11,129 bases of DNA from PALSA-612 sp964595575 (GCA_964595575.1 CAZQRA010000063.1:1-11129), one strand, 5' to 3'. Counted from the stretch's first letter, positions 1 through 7,448 are shown. A program made the numbers and translations. Notes: generated by a model not told the origin, from the sequence alone.

Positions 1-557
1 GCGAGGTAGGGACCGACGGCGCTCCAGGCCTCCTCGAGCACGCCGTGGCCGGCGAGGCAGCGGTACACGCTGGGGACGCGCTCGCTACCGTACACAGCCC
101 GGATCTCGGCGAAGAGGGGGTGCTCGTGCTCGGGAAGGAGCGGGCGCTCGGGGAGCTCCACGGGAGCCTGGCCCCCTTCGGGGAGGGCAAGCGGCGGCAG
201 AGGCTGCCGGGGAAGCTCCCCCTCCAAGGCGAGGAGGAGCGAGGCGACGAGGAGGAGGGATGGCAGCTCCTGGGCGAAGGGAAGGACGAGGTCCCGCACC
301 GTCCGGTCGGGGGCGTAGGGGATCGGTACCCGGGGGGCGGCGGCAAGCCGCCCGGCGATCTCCTCTTGGCAAGGGTGCTCGTAGAGGGCCCGGGCCTGGA
401 GCCAAGCCTCGACGAGCGCCTCGGGATCGGCCGCCAAGGCCGTGAAGAGGGCCGGTACCAGGGGAAGCCGGCTACGGATGTCGAGGAGAGCCGCGGCCGC
501 GAGCCTCTCCGCCTCTGTCCGGGCTGGAGAGGACGGTAGCTCCGTCATGGATTGCAT
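1..557 (-). CDS. DehI-like (halocarboxylic acid dehydrogenase DehI family) protein, N-terminal part only
   Basis: This reading frame is open from an ATG at 557 to the window edge, giving 185 full codons; the C-terminal part lies outside. The start is supported by AGGAG eight bases upstream. An in-frame ATG at 548 is a weaker alternative. The protein is mostly helical, with no signal peptide. It contains an internal duplication: D26-I-R, then V34-P-A-L, then L48-V-E-A-W52 in the first half recurs as E151-I-R, V161-P-S-V and L174-E-E-A-W178 about 125 residues later. A two-repeat all-helical architecture of this size is known for the DehI family (group I 2-haloacid dehalogenase relatives), and the second-repeat wording resembles that family. 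DehI enzymes hydrolyse 2-haloacids, but many relatives are uncharacterised, so I do not claim that activity. The catalytic Asp region of DehI would fall near or beyond the cut. The gene is transcribed away from the GntR operon and probably shares its control region. Confidence 0.68.
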   Translation of the reverse strand, partial: MQSMTELPSSPARTEAERLAAAALLDIRSRLPLVPALFTALAADPEALVEAWLQARALYEHPCQEEIAGRLAAAPRVPIPYAPDRTVRDLVLPFAQELPSLLLVASLLLALEGELPRQPLPPLALPEGGQAPVELPERPLLPEHEHPLFAEIRAVYGSERVPSVYRCLAGHGVLEEAWSAVGPYL

Positions 558-566
558 ACTGTATTC
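554..566. promoter_or_regulatory. Candidate GntR operator / shared divergent control site
   Basis: The plus strand reads GCATACTGTATTC. Its core, ATAC-T-GTAT (556-564), is a perfect inverted repeat around one central base, with a further G/C pair at the outer ends. It is a rare AT-rich island in a GC-rich window and lies between the divergent starts at 557 and 575, overlapping the ATG of the DehI-like gene. GntR regulators of the FadR/FCD subfamily typically bind short palindromes with GTAT/ATAC- or TGGT/ACCA-type half sites near their own gene. Autoregulation by the adjacent regulator is therefore the simplest reading. I could not assign clear -35/-10 boxes. The AT-rich core could itself form part of a -10 element. 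Confidence 0.45.
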
Positions 567-570
567 TCCT
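566..570 (-). promoter_or_regulatory. Shine-Dalgarno site that sets the DehI-like start at 557
   Basis: The minus strand reads AGGAG here, followed by eight bases and then ATG at 557-555. This favours ATG 557 over the in-frame ATG at 548. The site touches the right end of the palindrome at 554-566, so a protein bound there would also mask this ribosome site in the DNA region being transcribed. Confidence 0.6.
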
Positions 571-574
571 GGCC

Positions 575-1258
575 GTGGCTGGGATCCTCCACGACCGCGA
601 GCCCCTCGTCCGCAACGCGAGCGCGGTCGCCACCGAGCTCATCCGCCAGGCCATCCTCGACGGCAGGTTGGCTCCCGGCCAGCGGCTCAAGGAGGAGGAG
701 CTGGCGAGGGAGCTTGGAATCTCGCGCACGCCGGTGCGAGAAGCCCTGCTCGTGCTCCAGGCCGAGGGGCTGGTCGACGCGGCTCCCAACCGGGGAGCAG
801 CCGTTCGCGTCCACACCGCCGAGGACCTGGACGACCTCTACCAGCTCAGGGCTCTCCTCGAGGGGCACGCTGCCCGGCGGGCGGCGATGCGGATCGACGA
901 CGAGGTGGTGGCCGCCCTGTGGGCAAGTTGCGAGCGGTTCGAGGCTGTGGCCAAGGAGGGAGAGGTGGCCGATCTCGTCAGGGAGAACCTCTTCTTCCAC
1001 AACACCGTCCTGGAGACGGCCGGGAGCACCCGTCTGGCGGCCATGGTGCGCAAGGTGATCGAGCTTCCCCTCGTGTACCGCTCCTACATCTGGTACTCGC
1101 CCGACCAGCGGCTGATCTCCGTCCACTACCACCGCCAGATCGCGCGGGCGCTAGAGGCACGGGACGCCGAGCGGGCGGAGCTCCTCATGAAGGAGCACGT
1201 GTTCGAGGCCCGCGACTTGCTCGTCGCCCGGGTGCGGGAGCTGGAGGCAGGCGAGTGA
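575..1258 (+). CDS. GntR-family transcriptional regulator, FadR subfamily with FCD domain
   Basis: A 227-residue cytoplasmic DNA-binding protein of normal length for the family. The N-terminal winged helix (about residues 12-80) includes the recognition-helix motif E42-L-A-R-E-L-G-I-S-R-T-P-V-R-E-A57 followed by L61-x-x-E-G-L-V67, which is diagnostic for GntR. Residues 84-215 form the helical FCD effector domain. Three histidines, H142, H186 and H208, match the spacing of the FCD metal-binding histidines. The usual Asp four residues before the first His is Asn138. The start is GTG 575: no later ATG or GTG precedes the winged helix, and the family normally has only a short leader. The gene overlaps the following CoA-transferase by four bases (GTGA), so the regulator is the first cistron of the operon. 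FCD regulators usually sense organic acids or related catabolic intermediates; the ligand here is unknown. Confidence 0.93.
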   Translation: MAGILHDREPLVRNASAVATELIRQAILDGRLAPGQRLKEEELARELGISRTPVREALLVLQAEGLVDAAPNRGAAVRVHTAEDLDDLYQLRALLEGHAARRAAMRIDDEVVAALWASCERFEAVAKEGEVADLVRENLFFHNTVLETAGSTRLAAMVRKVIELPLVYRSYIWYSPDQRLISVHYHRQIARALEARDAERAELLMKEHVFEARDLLVARVRELEAGE

Positions 1259-2505
1259 CCGAGACGACGGCGGCCCAGGAGGCGCAGGCCCGGGACACGA
1301 GCGGGCCCGGCCCCCTGGCAGGGGTGCGGGTGATCGAGCTGGGCATGCTGCTAGCGGGGCCGTTCACCGGCCGGCTGCTCGGCGACATGGGGGCCGAGAT
1401 CATCAAGGTGGAGCCACCCGGCCAGCCCGATCCCCTCCGCGACTGGGGCAAGGCCCGCTACCAAGGGCGGTCCCTGTGGTGGCCGGTCCAGTCCCGCAAC
1501 AAGAAGTGCGTCACCCTCAACCTCCGCCTGGAGCGGGGTCAGGCGCTTCTCCTAGAGCTCGCCAAGCGCTCCGACGTCTTGGTGGAGAACTTTCGGCCGG
1601 GGACGCTCGAGCGCTGGGGCTTGGGGCCTGACGCGCTGTGGGAGGCCAATCCGAGCCTCGTCATCGCCCGAGTCTCGGGCTACGGGCAGACGGGGCCCTA
1701 CGCGCCCCGAGCCGGGTTTGCGTCGGTAGCCGAGGCCATGGGCGGGATCCGCTACATCAACGGCTTCCCCGGCCAGCCACCGCCCCGTCTCCACATCTCG
1801 TTGGGCGACTCCCTGGCCGGCATGTTCGCCGCTATGGGGATCCTGGCCGCTCTCTACAAGCGGGACGCGCTCGGCTTCGGTCGGGGCCAGGTGGTGGACG
1901 TGTCCTTGATGGAGTCCTGCTTCGCCCTGCTGGAGAGCATGGTGCCGGAGTACGACCGCCTCAAGATCGTCCGAGGCCCGGGCGGGACGGGCCTTGCCGG
2001 GGTCGCTCCCTCCAACATCTTCAAGTCCCGGGACGGCAAGTGGATGGTCATCGCCGCCAACGCCGACAACGTCTTCCGCCGCCTCTGCCAGGCCATGGGT
2101 CGACCGGAGCTGGCCGACGACCCGCGCTTCGCCACCCACCTTGCCCGCGGCGAGCACCAGGAGGAGATCGAGGCCATCGTCGCCGCCTGGGCAGCGGAGC
2201 GGGACGCGGCCGAGATCGACCGGGTCCTGAACGAGGCCGGAGTCATCTGCGGCCCCATCTACACCATCGCCGACATCTTTGCCGACGAGCACTACTGGGC
2301 GCGGGAGATGCTCGTCAAGCACGTCGACCCCGAGTTCGGCGAGTACATCGGGCCGGGGATCGTGCCCAAGTTCTCGGAGACGCCGGGACAAGTACGCTGG
2401 TCGGCGACCTGGGAGGAGGGAAGCCACAACCGGGACGTCTACTGCGGCCTCCTGGGCCTGACCGAGGAGGAGCTCAGGAGCCTCGAGGAGGAAGGCGTCC
2501 TGTGA
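1255..2505 (+). CDS. CaiB/BaiF family (class III) CoA-transferase
   Basis: A 416-residue cytosolic enzyme, close to the usual 380-430. Family features in order: L21-A-G-V-R-V-I-E-L near the N-terminus; G43-D-M-G-A-E-I-I-K-V-E-P-P; the V-E-N-F-R-P-G-T-L-E-R-W-G-L segment; the G-Y-G-Q-T-G-P-Y motif; and L-G-D185-S-L-A-G-M, whose Asp aligns with the catalytic Asp169 of formyl-CoA transferase. The C-terminal G-V-I-C-G-P-I-Y segment is also typical. These enzymes move CoA between a thioester donor and a free carboxylic acid, or act on succinyl-CoA, itaconate, mesaconate, carnitine and many other acids; the substrate is not readable here. The start is GTG 1255, overlapping the regulator stop, with GGAGG at 1243-1247. 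The frame stays open far upstream, but that part is antisense- and shadow-like sequence lying over the regulator. The next gene encodes a CoA-ester lyase and overlaps by four bases, suggesting that the acid activated here is cleaved there. Confidence 0.93.
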   Translation: MTETTAAQEAQARDTSGPGPLAGVRVIELGMLLAGPFTGRLLGDMGAEIIKVEPPGQPDPLRDWGKARYQGRSLWWPVQSRNKKCVTLNLRLERGQALLLELAKRSDVLVENFRPGTLERWGLGPDALWEANPSLVIARVSGYGQTGPYAPRAGFASVAEAMGGIRYINGFPGQPPPRLHISLGDSLAGMFAAMGILAALYKRDALGFGRGQVVDVSLMESCFALLESMVPEYDRLKIVRGPGGTGLAGVAPSNIFKSRDGKWMVIAANADNVFRRLCQAMGRPELADDPRFATHLARGEHQEEIEAIVAAWAAERDAAEIDRVLNEAGVICGPIYTIADIFADEHYWAREMLVKHVDPEFGEYIGPGIVPKFSETPGQVRWSATWEEGSHNRDVYCGLLGLTEEELRSLEEEGVL

Positions 2506-3404
2506 GCGCAAGGAAGGTGACGATCTGCGACGTCGGGCCCCGGGATGGGCTGCAGAACGACCCCAAGATCCTCGCGCCCGCGGTGCGGGCGGAGCTGGTG
2601 GATCGCCTGGTTGCCTGCGGCCTTCCTCGCGTCGAGGCGGTGAGCTTCGTCAACCCCGCCCGGGTGCCCCAGATGGCCGGGGCCGAGGAGGTGGTGGCTC
2701 ACATCCAGCGGAGGCCTGGCGTCGTGTACGCCGGCCTGGTGCTCAACGAGAAGGGGTACGACCGGCTGGCGGAGGCCGGCCTCGACGAGGTGCACTACGC
2801 CTTCGCCGCCACCGAGACCTTCAATCGGAGAAACCAGAACGCGAGCGTGGACGAGTCGCTCGACACAGCCGCGCGCATCATTGCCCGCGCCCACAAGGAC
2901 CGGATCCGGGCCACCGCCACCATCGGGGCCTCCTTCGGCTGCCCGTTCGAGGGCAAGGTCGACCCCGGACGGGTGCTCGACCTCGCCGGTCGGCTGGCGG
3001 AGGCAGGAGCCGACGAGGTGGTGCTGGCCGACACCATCGGTGTCGCTGTGCCCCGTCAGGTGAGGAAGCTCACGGAGCAAGTCTCGCGGCTGGGCCGGCC
3101 CGTAGGGGTGCACCTGCACAACACCCGCAACACGGGCTTCGCCAACGCCTACGCAGCCCTGGAGGCGGGGGCGACGGTCTTCGACGCCTCGGTGGGAGGG
3201 ATCGGAGGCTGTCCCTTCGCCCCCCGGGCCACCGGCAACATCGCCACCGAGGATCTCGTCTACCTCCTCCACGGCGAGGGCGTCGACACCGGGATCGACC
3301 TGGAAGGCTTGGTCGCCGTCGCCGTCTGGCTGGAGGGGATCCTCGGGCGCGAGCTCGAAGGTCAGGTCTACCGCGCGGGGACGTTCGCCCCCGTAGCGGC
3401 GTGA
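2502..3404 (+). CDS. Hydroxymethylglutaryl-CoA lyase-like enzyme (DRE-TIM metallolyase)
   Basis: A 300-residue TIM-barrel lyase of standard length. D10-V-G-P-R14-D15-G-L-Q-N is the family signature: R14 and D15 correspond to R41 and D42 of human HMG-CoA lyase. H204 and H206 match H233 and H235, C237 in the G-G-I-G-G-C-P-F loop matches C266, and N246 in G-N-I-A-T-E-D matches N275. The spacings His-Cys (33) and Cys-Asn (9) are identical, so the divalent-metal site and catalytic loop are intact. The reaction class is retro-aldol/Claisen cleavage of a 3-hydroxy-3-methylglutaryl-CoA-type thioester to acetyl-CoA plus a ketone or keto acid. The segment after the His pair is N-T-R-N-T-G rather than the D-T-Y-G of classical HMG-CoA lyases, so the true substrate may be another tertiary 3-hydroxyacyl-CoA. 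The start is GTG 2502, overlapping the CoA-transferase stop, with AGGAGG at 2486-2491. Confidence 0.9.
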   Translation: MSARKVTICDVGPRDGLQNDPKILAPAVRAELVDRLVACGLPRVEAVSFVNPARVPQMAGAEEVVAHIQRRPGVVYAGLVLNEKGYDRLAEAGLDEVHYAFAATETFNRRNQNASVDESLDTAARIIARAHKDRIRATATIGASFGCPFEGKVDPGRVLDLAGRLAEAGADEVVLADTIGVAVPRQVRKLTEQVSRLGRPVGVHLHNTRNTGFANAYAALEAGATVFDASVGGIGGCPFAPRATGNIATEDLVYLLHGEGVDTGIDLEGLVAVAVWLEGILGRELEGQVYRAGTFAPVAA

Positions 3405-3406
3405 AC

Positions 3407-3412
3407 AGGAGG
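3407..3412 (+). promoter_or_regulatory. Strong Shine-Dalgarno site that sets the HyuA start at 3419
   Basis: AGGAGG lies six bases before ATG 3419, immediately after the lyase stop codon. It places the start at 3419 rather than at the in-frame GTG at 3401, which would add six residues and overlap the lyase. From 3419 the protein begins directly with the expected ATP-binding strand. Confidence 0.8.
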
Positions 3413-3418
3413 AACCGA

Positions 3419-5503
3419 ATGGCCTACAGGCTGGGAGTCGACGTGGGGGGAACGTTCACCGACCTCCTCCTCGTGCACGACGAGACCGGCGCCATGTACC
3501 GGGTCAAGACCCCGTCCACTCCGGCGGATCCCTCCCAGGGGGTGCTGGCCGGCGTGCGCAGGATCTGCGAGGAGTCGGGCATCTCTGCCCAGGAGATCGC
3601 CTTCATCCAGCACGGCACCACCGTGGCCACCAACGCCATGCTGGAGGCCAAGGGCGCGCGGGTGGGCTTGATCACGACCCAGGGCTTCAAGCAGATCCTC
3701 CACCTGGCTCGCTCCCAGACCCCCGGCCCCCTGGCCGGCTGGATCATCATGATCAAGCCTGATCCGCCCGCTGCTCTCGAGGACACCCGGGAGGCGAGGG
3801 AGCGGATGAGCGCCCAGGGCGAGGTGGTGACGCCGGTCGACCGCGAGCAGGTGAAGGAGATCGTGCGGGATCTCGTCGAGTCAGGAGTGGAGACGCTCAC
3901 CGTCTCGCTCATCAACTCCTACGCCAATCCCGCCCACGAGCGCGAGATCCGGGACATCATCCACGAGCTCTACCCCGGCTTTCCGGTCACCATCTCCTCG
4001 GACGTCCTTCCCGAGTTCCGGGAGTACGAGCGAACGCTCACCGCCTGTCTGAACTCGTACGTACGCCCTCGCGTGGAGGCCTACGTGCGGCACCTCGACT
4101 CGTCCCTGAAGGAGATCGGGGTGGCAGGGCAGCTCAACCTGCTTCGCTCCGACGCCGGCCTCATGACCGCCCAGGTCGCCTCCGAGCACCCGATCTACGG
4201 GATCCTGTCGGGGCCCGCCGGCGGCGTCGCCGGCGCCCTGTACGTGGCCCGGCGGGCCGGCTACGAGCACATCCTCACCTTCGACATGGGCGGCACCTCC
4301 ACCGATGTCGCCCTCTGCCAGAACGGGCAGGTCACCATCGAGCGGCAGACCGAGGTGCCCTATGGGTGGGGCCTTCCCGGGGAGGTGATCCCCATCAAGG
4401 TGCCGAGCGTGAACGTGCGCTCGGTGGGCGCCGGCGGCGGCTCCATCGCCCACGTGCCCGAGGTCACGGGGGCGCTGCGGGTGGGGCCCCAGTCGGCGGG
4501 CGCCGACCCGGGGCCGGCCTGCTACGGCAAAGGAGGGACCGAGCCCACCGTGACCGACGCCAACGTGATCGTCGGCCACCTGCCCCCGCAGCTCCTGGGC
4601 GGCGAGATCCAGCTGGACGTGGAGGCGGCCAAGGCGGCGGTCAAGAAGATCGGCGACGCCCTGGGGCTCGACGTCTACCAGGCGGCCCAGGGGATCCTGG
4701 ACATCGTCAACGAGAACATGGCCGGGGCCCTCCGGCTCGTCTCTGTCCAGCGGGGCTACGACCCCCGCGACTTCGCCCTCGTCGCCTTCGGCGGCGCAGG
4801 CCCCATGCACGCCAACGCCGTGGCCAAGGTGATGGGCTCCTTCCCCGTGATCGTGCCCCCCGCGCCCGGGCTTCTCTGCGCGACGGGCGATCTCGTGGCC
4901 GACTTCCGCGGCGAGTTCGCCCAGACCTTCATCCGCACCATCGACCGCACGAGCGGGGAGGAGCTTCGGGCGATCATGGAGCGGCTGGGAGAGGAGGCGC
5001 GTCGGTGGCTGTCGGAGGAGGGCATCCCTCCCCAGGCCCAGCGGGTCTCCTTCAACGTCGACATGCGCTACTACCGCCAGGGATACGAGATCCCGGTCGA
5101 GGTCGACCCCGCCCTCCTCGCCGGCAACGGCACCGCCATGCTGGCGGAGCGCTTCAACCAGCTCCACGAGCAGTACTACCGGTTCAAGATGGAGGGGACG
5201 ACCTGCGAGATCGTCAACCTGCGGGCGATCGGCTATGGGGACGTGCCCAAGCCCCGCCTGGCCCAGGCGGAGGAGGAGGCTGGGCCGGACGCCTCCCACG
5301 CGGTCATCGACGAGCACGCGGTGTACTTCGACGGGGAGTGGCTGCCCACCCGGATCTACGACCGGGCCAAGCTCCTGCCCGGCAACCGCATCGAGGGCCC
5401 CGCGGTCGTCACCGAGTTCGACTCCACCACGGTCGTCCTGGCCGGGTTCCAGGCCCGGGTCGACCCCTTCTTCAACCTCGTCATCAACCCCGTGAGCAGC
5501 TGA
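3419..5503 (+). CDS. hyuA: Hydantoinase/oxoprolinase family protein, subunit A (ATP-binding)
   Basis: A 694-residue protein of typical length. The N-terminal Hydant_A_N domain begins with L5-G-V-D-V-G-G-T-F-T-D15, the phosphate-binding loop of the ASKHA (actin/Hsp70-like) fold, and includes H65-G-T-T-V-A-T-N. The central Hydantoinase_A domain carries the second nucleotide motif D289-M-G-G-T-S-T-D-V and the signature S359-A-G-A-D-P-G-P-A-C-Y-G370, then A456-F-G-G-A-G-P-M-H464. The family uses ATP to phosphorylate a lactam, hydantoin or enol substrate, so that ring opening (N-methylhydantoinase, 5-oxoprolinase, caprolactamase) or carboxylation (acetone and acetophenone carboxylases) can follow with the partner B subunit. 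Subunit B starts 11 bases downstream. No small third subunit of the acetone carboxylase type is present, and a carbamoyl-amidase-like gene follows, so ring opening is the more likely role. The specific substrate is unknown. Confidence 0.94.
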   Translation: MAYRLGVDVGGTFTDLLLVHDETGAMYRVKTPSTPADPSQGVLAGVRRICEESGISAQEIAFIQHGTTVATNAMLEAKGARVGLITTQGFKQILHLARSQTPGPLAGWIIMIKPDPPAALEDTREARERMSAQGEVVTPVDREQVKEIVRDLVESGVETLTVSLINSYANPAHEREIRDIIHELYPGFPVTISSDVLPEFREYERTLTACLNSYVRPRVEAYVRHLDSSLKEIGVAGQLNLLRSDAGLMTAQVASEHPIYGILSGPAGGVAGALYVARRAGYEHILTFDMGGTSTDVALCQNGQVTIERQTEVPYGWGLPGEVIPIKVPSVNVRSVGAGGGSIAHVPEVTGALRVGPQSAGADPGPACYGKGGTEPTVTDANVIVGHLPPQLLGGEIQLDVEAAKAAVKKIGDALGLDVYQAAQGILDIVNENMAGALRLVSVQRGYDPRDFALVAFGGAGPMHANAVAKVMGSFPVIVPPAPGLLCATGDLVADFRGEFAQTFIRTIDRTSGEELRAIMERLGEEARRWLSEEGIPPQAQRVSFNVDMRYYRQGYEIPVEVDPALLAGNGTAMLAERFNQLHEQYYRFKMEGTTCEIVNLRAIGYGDVPKPRLAQAEEEAGPDASHAVIDEHAVYFDGEWLPTRIYDRAKLLPGNRIEGPAVVTEFDSTTVVLAGFQARVDPFFNLVINPVSS

Positions 5504-5508
5504 GGAGG
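5503..5508 (+). promoter_or_regulatory. Shine-Dalgarno site that sets the HyuB start at GTG 5515
   Basis: AGGAGG begins at the last base of the HyuA stop codon and lies six bases before GTG 5515. The same frame is open back to about 4366, but that upstream part lies inside HyuA and is low-complexity Arg/Gly-rich shadow sequence. The ribosome site decides the start. Confidence 0.78.
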
Positions 5509-5514
5509 CTGGGC

Positions 5515-7446
5515 GTGAACGGCGTCAAGGTCGCAGAGATCCCCGACATCAAGGTCGATCCCGTCACCCTCGACATCATCGAGGGGGCGCTCAAGAGCAC
5601 CCGCTTCGAGATGGACGCCACGCTCTTTCGCACCGCCATGAGCCCGGTCATTCGGGAGCAGCACGACGAGTTTCCCATGATCACCGACCCCAACGGGCGG
5701 ATGGTGGTGGGCCAGTTCGGCTCCTACATCGCCGAGATGCTGGAGAGGTTCGAGGAGCCGATCCGGGAAGGCGACGTGATCATGACCAGCGATCCCTACA
5801 AGTGCGGGGGAGCGATCTCCCACGTGAACGACTGGCTCGTGTGCCTTCCCATCTTCTGGGAAGGCGAGCTCATCGGCTGGGCGAGCATGTTCGGCCACCA
5901 GATGGATGTGGGCGGCCCCCTTCCCGGCTCGCTTCCCACCGGGGCCAAGACTATTTTCGGCGAGGGGCTGCGCATACCCCCCGTCAAGTTGTTCCGCGAG
6001 GGCGAGCCCAACAGGGACGTCCTCGACCTCATCCTCAACAACGTCCGCCAGCCGGAGATGAACCGGGCCGACCTCATGGGCATCGTAGCCGGCTGCCGGA
6101 CGGCGGAGAAGCGGGTACACGAGCTCTGCCAGCGCTTCGGCAAAGAGACCTACCTCGCTGCCTGCCAGGCCCTCCTCGACCGCACCTACAACGCCATGGC
6201 CAAGCTCATCGTCAACGCCATCCCCGAGGAGCCGCAGTCGTTCGAGGACTGGATCGACGACGACGGGCTCGGCCACGGTCCCTTCAAGATGAAGCTCACG
6301 ATCTGGAGGGAGGGCGAGCACGCCTACTTCGACTGGTCGGGGACCGACCCCCAGGCGATGGGCCCGGTGAACTTCTACCTCTCCGAGGCCATGTTCAAGA
6401 TGTTCATCGGGGTCTACCTGATCATGGTCTTCGACCCCCAGATCCTGTTCAACGACGGCTTCTACCCGCTGCTCCACATCATCATCCCCGACGGGTGCCT
6501 GCTCCATCCCAAGTTCCCCTCCGCTCTTGGCTGTCGCACCCATGCGCTCACCCGCCTGTTCGACATCCTGGGAGGAGCGCTCGCCCGCAGGAGCCCCGAG
6601 CACACCACGGCGGCCGGCTACGGCACCAGCCCTTACATGCTCTACTCGGGCTGGGACCGAAACGGCGAGTTCTTCTACCTCATGGAGATCTCCTACGGCG
6701 GTATCCCCGGTCGGCCGATCGGGGACGGCATGGACGGCCACTCTTGGTGGCCCCTCTTCCAGAACATCCCCACCGAGTACCTGGAGGCCTACTACCCGGT
6801 CAGGATCGACGGCTATACCACCATCACCGACTCGGGTGGAGCCGGCTTCCATCGGGGCGGAAACGGGATCGAGAAGCGCTACGTGTACCTGGAGCCAGGC
6901 GAGGTGTCGATCCACGACGACCGCTGGCTCACCTACCCCTGGGGCATCCTGGGAGGAAAGCCGGGTCGGCGCTCGGAGAAGATCCTCGTCCGGGCAGACG
7001 GTACGACGGAGCGTCTTCCCTCCAAGTGCGACGAGGTCAAGGTGGAGCCGGGGGACATGCTCATCTACCGCACCGCGGGAGGCGGTGGCTGGAAGGATCC
7101 CCTCGACCGTCCCGTGGAGAAGGTGGTGGCGGATGTGCGCAAGGGGCTTGTCTCCCGGGAGAAGGCCGAGTCGGATTACGGAGTCGTCATCGATCCGGAG
7201 ACGCTGGAGGCAGACGAGGCGGCCACTGAGGCCCTCCGGGAGCGGCTGCGAGGGGAGCTGGGCCCGATTCTCGACTTCGACTTCGGGCCGCCGCTCGAGG
7301 AGATCCTGGCTCGGGCCCGCGAGGAGACGGGCCTCGAGCCTCCGCGCACGCCCGAGCCGCTCCCCTGGGCGCCCATGGAGTCGCCGGAGGAGGCCATGCG
7401 CCGCGTGCGCGAGTACGGCGACCGCCAGATGACGCGGACGGAGTAG
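5515..7446 (+). CDS. hyuB: Hydantoinase/oxoprolinase family protein, subunit B
   Basis: A 643-residue cytosolic Hydantoinase_B subunit that completes the ATP-dependent enzyme begun by HyuA. The N-terminus has the usual D-x-V-T-L-D-I-I-E-G-A-L segment. The core motif is S92-D-P-Y-K-C-G-G-A-I-S-H103-V-N-D106, followed by G-H128-Q-M-D-V-G-G. H103, D106 and H128 have the same spacing (3 and 25) as the Mn-binding His-Asp-His that I recall for the acetone carboxylase alpha subunit, so a metal site is likely. The C-terminal half shows the glycine-rich S440-G-G-A-G-F-H-R-G-G-N-G, P-W-G-I-L-G-G and T520-A-G-G-G-G-W-K-D-P motifs, then the usual tail on valine-rich V-V-A-D-V-R-K-G. About 60 further residues form a charged, proline-rich extension. 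The next gene starts two bases after the stop, favouring translational coupling. Confidence 0.94.
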   Translation: MNGVKVAEIPDIKVDPVTLDIIEGALKSTRFEMDATLFRTAMSPVIREQHDEFPMITDPNGRMVVGQFGSYIAEMLERFEEPIREGDVIMTSDPYKCGGAISHVNDWLVCLPIFWEGELIGWASMFGHQMDVGGPLPGSLPTGAKTIFGEGLRIPPVKLFREGEPNRDVLDLILNNVRQPEMNRADLMGIVAGCRTAEKRVHELCQRFGKETYLAACQALLDRTYNAMAKLIVNAIPEEPQSFEDWIDDDGLGHGPFKMKLTIWREGEHAYFDWSGTDPQAMGPVNFYLSEAMFKMFIGVYLIMVFDPQILFNDGFYPLLHIIIPDGCLLHPKFPSALGCRTHALTRLFDILGGALARRSPEHTTAAGYGTSPYMLYSGWDRNGEFFYLMEISYGGIPGRPIGDGMDGHSWWPLFQNIPTEYLEAYYPVRIDGYTTITDSGGAGFHRGGNGIEKRYVYLEPGEVSIHDDRWLTYPWGILGGKPGRRSEKILVRADGTTERLPSKCDEVKVEPGDMLIYRTAGGGGWKDPLDRPVEKVVADVRKGLVSREKAESDYGVVIDPETLEADEAATEALRERLRGELGPILDFDFGPPLEEILARAREETGLEPPRTPEPLPWAPMESPEEAMRRVREYGDRQMTRTE

Positions 7447-7448
7447 CA

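Noticed and set aside
45..539. Plus-strand frame of 164 codons at the left edge, and the minus frame 85-405
   Set aside because: The minus-strand DehI-like frame from 557 has a ribosome site, a family-like repeat and normal amino-acid composition. The others are shadows of it.
442..1254. N-terminal extension of the CoA-transferase frame over the regulator gene, which would give a 687-residue fusion
   Set aside because: The extension is Arg/Gly/Pro-rich shadow sequence lying over a clear GntR gene. GTG 1255, with GGAGG upstream and a GTGA overlap, gives a normal-length CaiB protein.
1638..2501. Upstream extension of the lyase frame inside the CoA-transferase
   Set aside because: Low-complexity shadow sequence; the lyase domain begins exactly at GTG 2502.
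4366..5514. Upstream extension of the HyuB frame inside HyuA
   Set aside because: Its composition is Arg/Gly/Ala/Pro-rich with no family similarity, and the overlapping HyuA frame has all its motifs. The AGGAGG before GTG 5515 fixes the start.
3419..7446. Identification as acetone or acetophenone carboxylase
   Set aside because: The small third subunit and other partner genes are absent, and a carbamoyl-amidase-type gene follows, so hydantoinase/oxoprolinase-type ring opening is more likely. Not strictly excluded.
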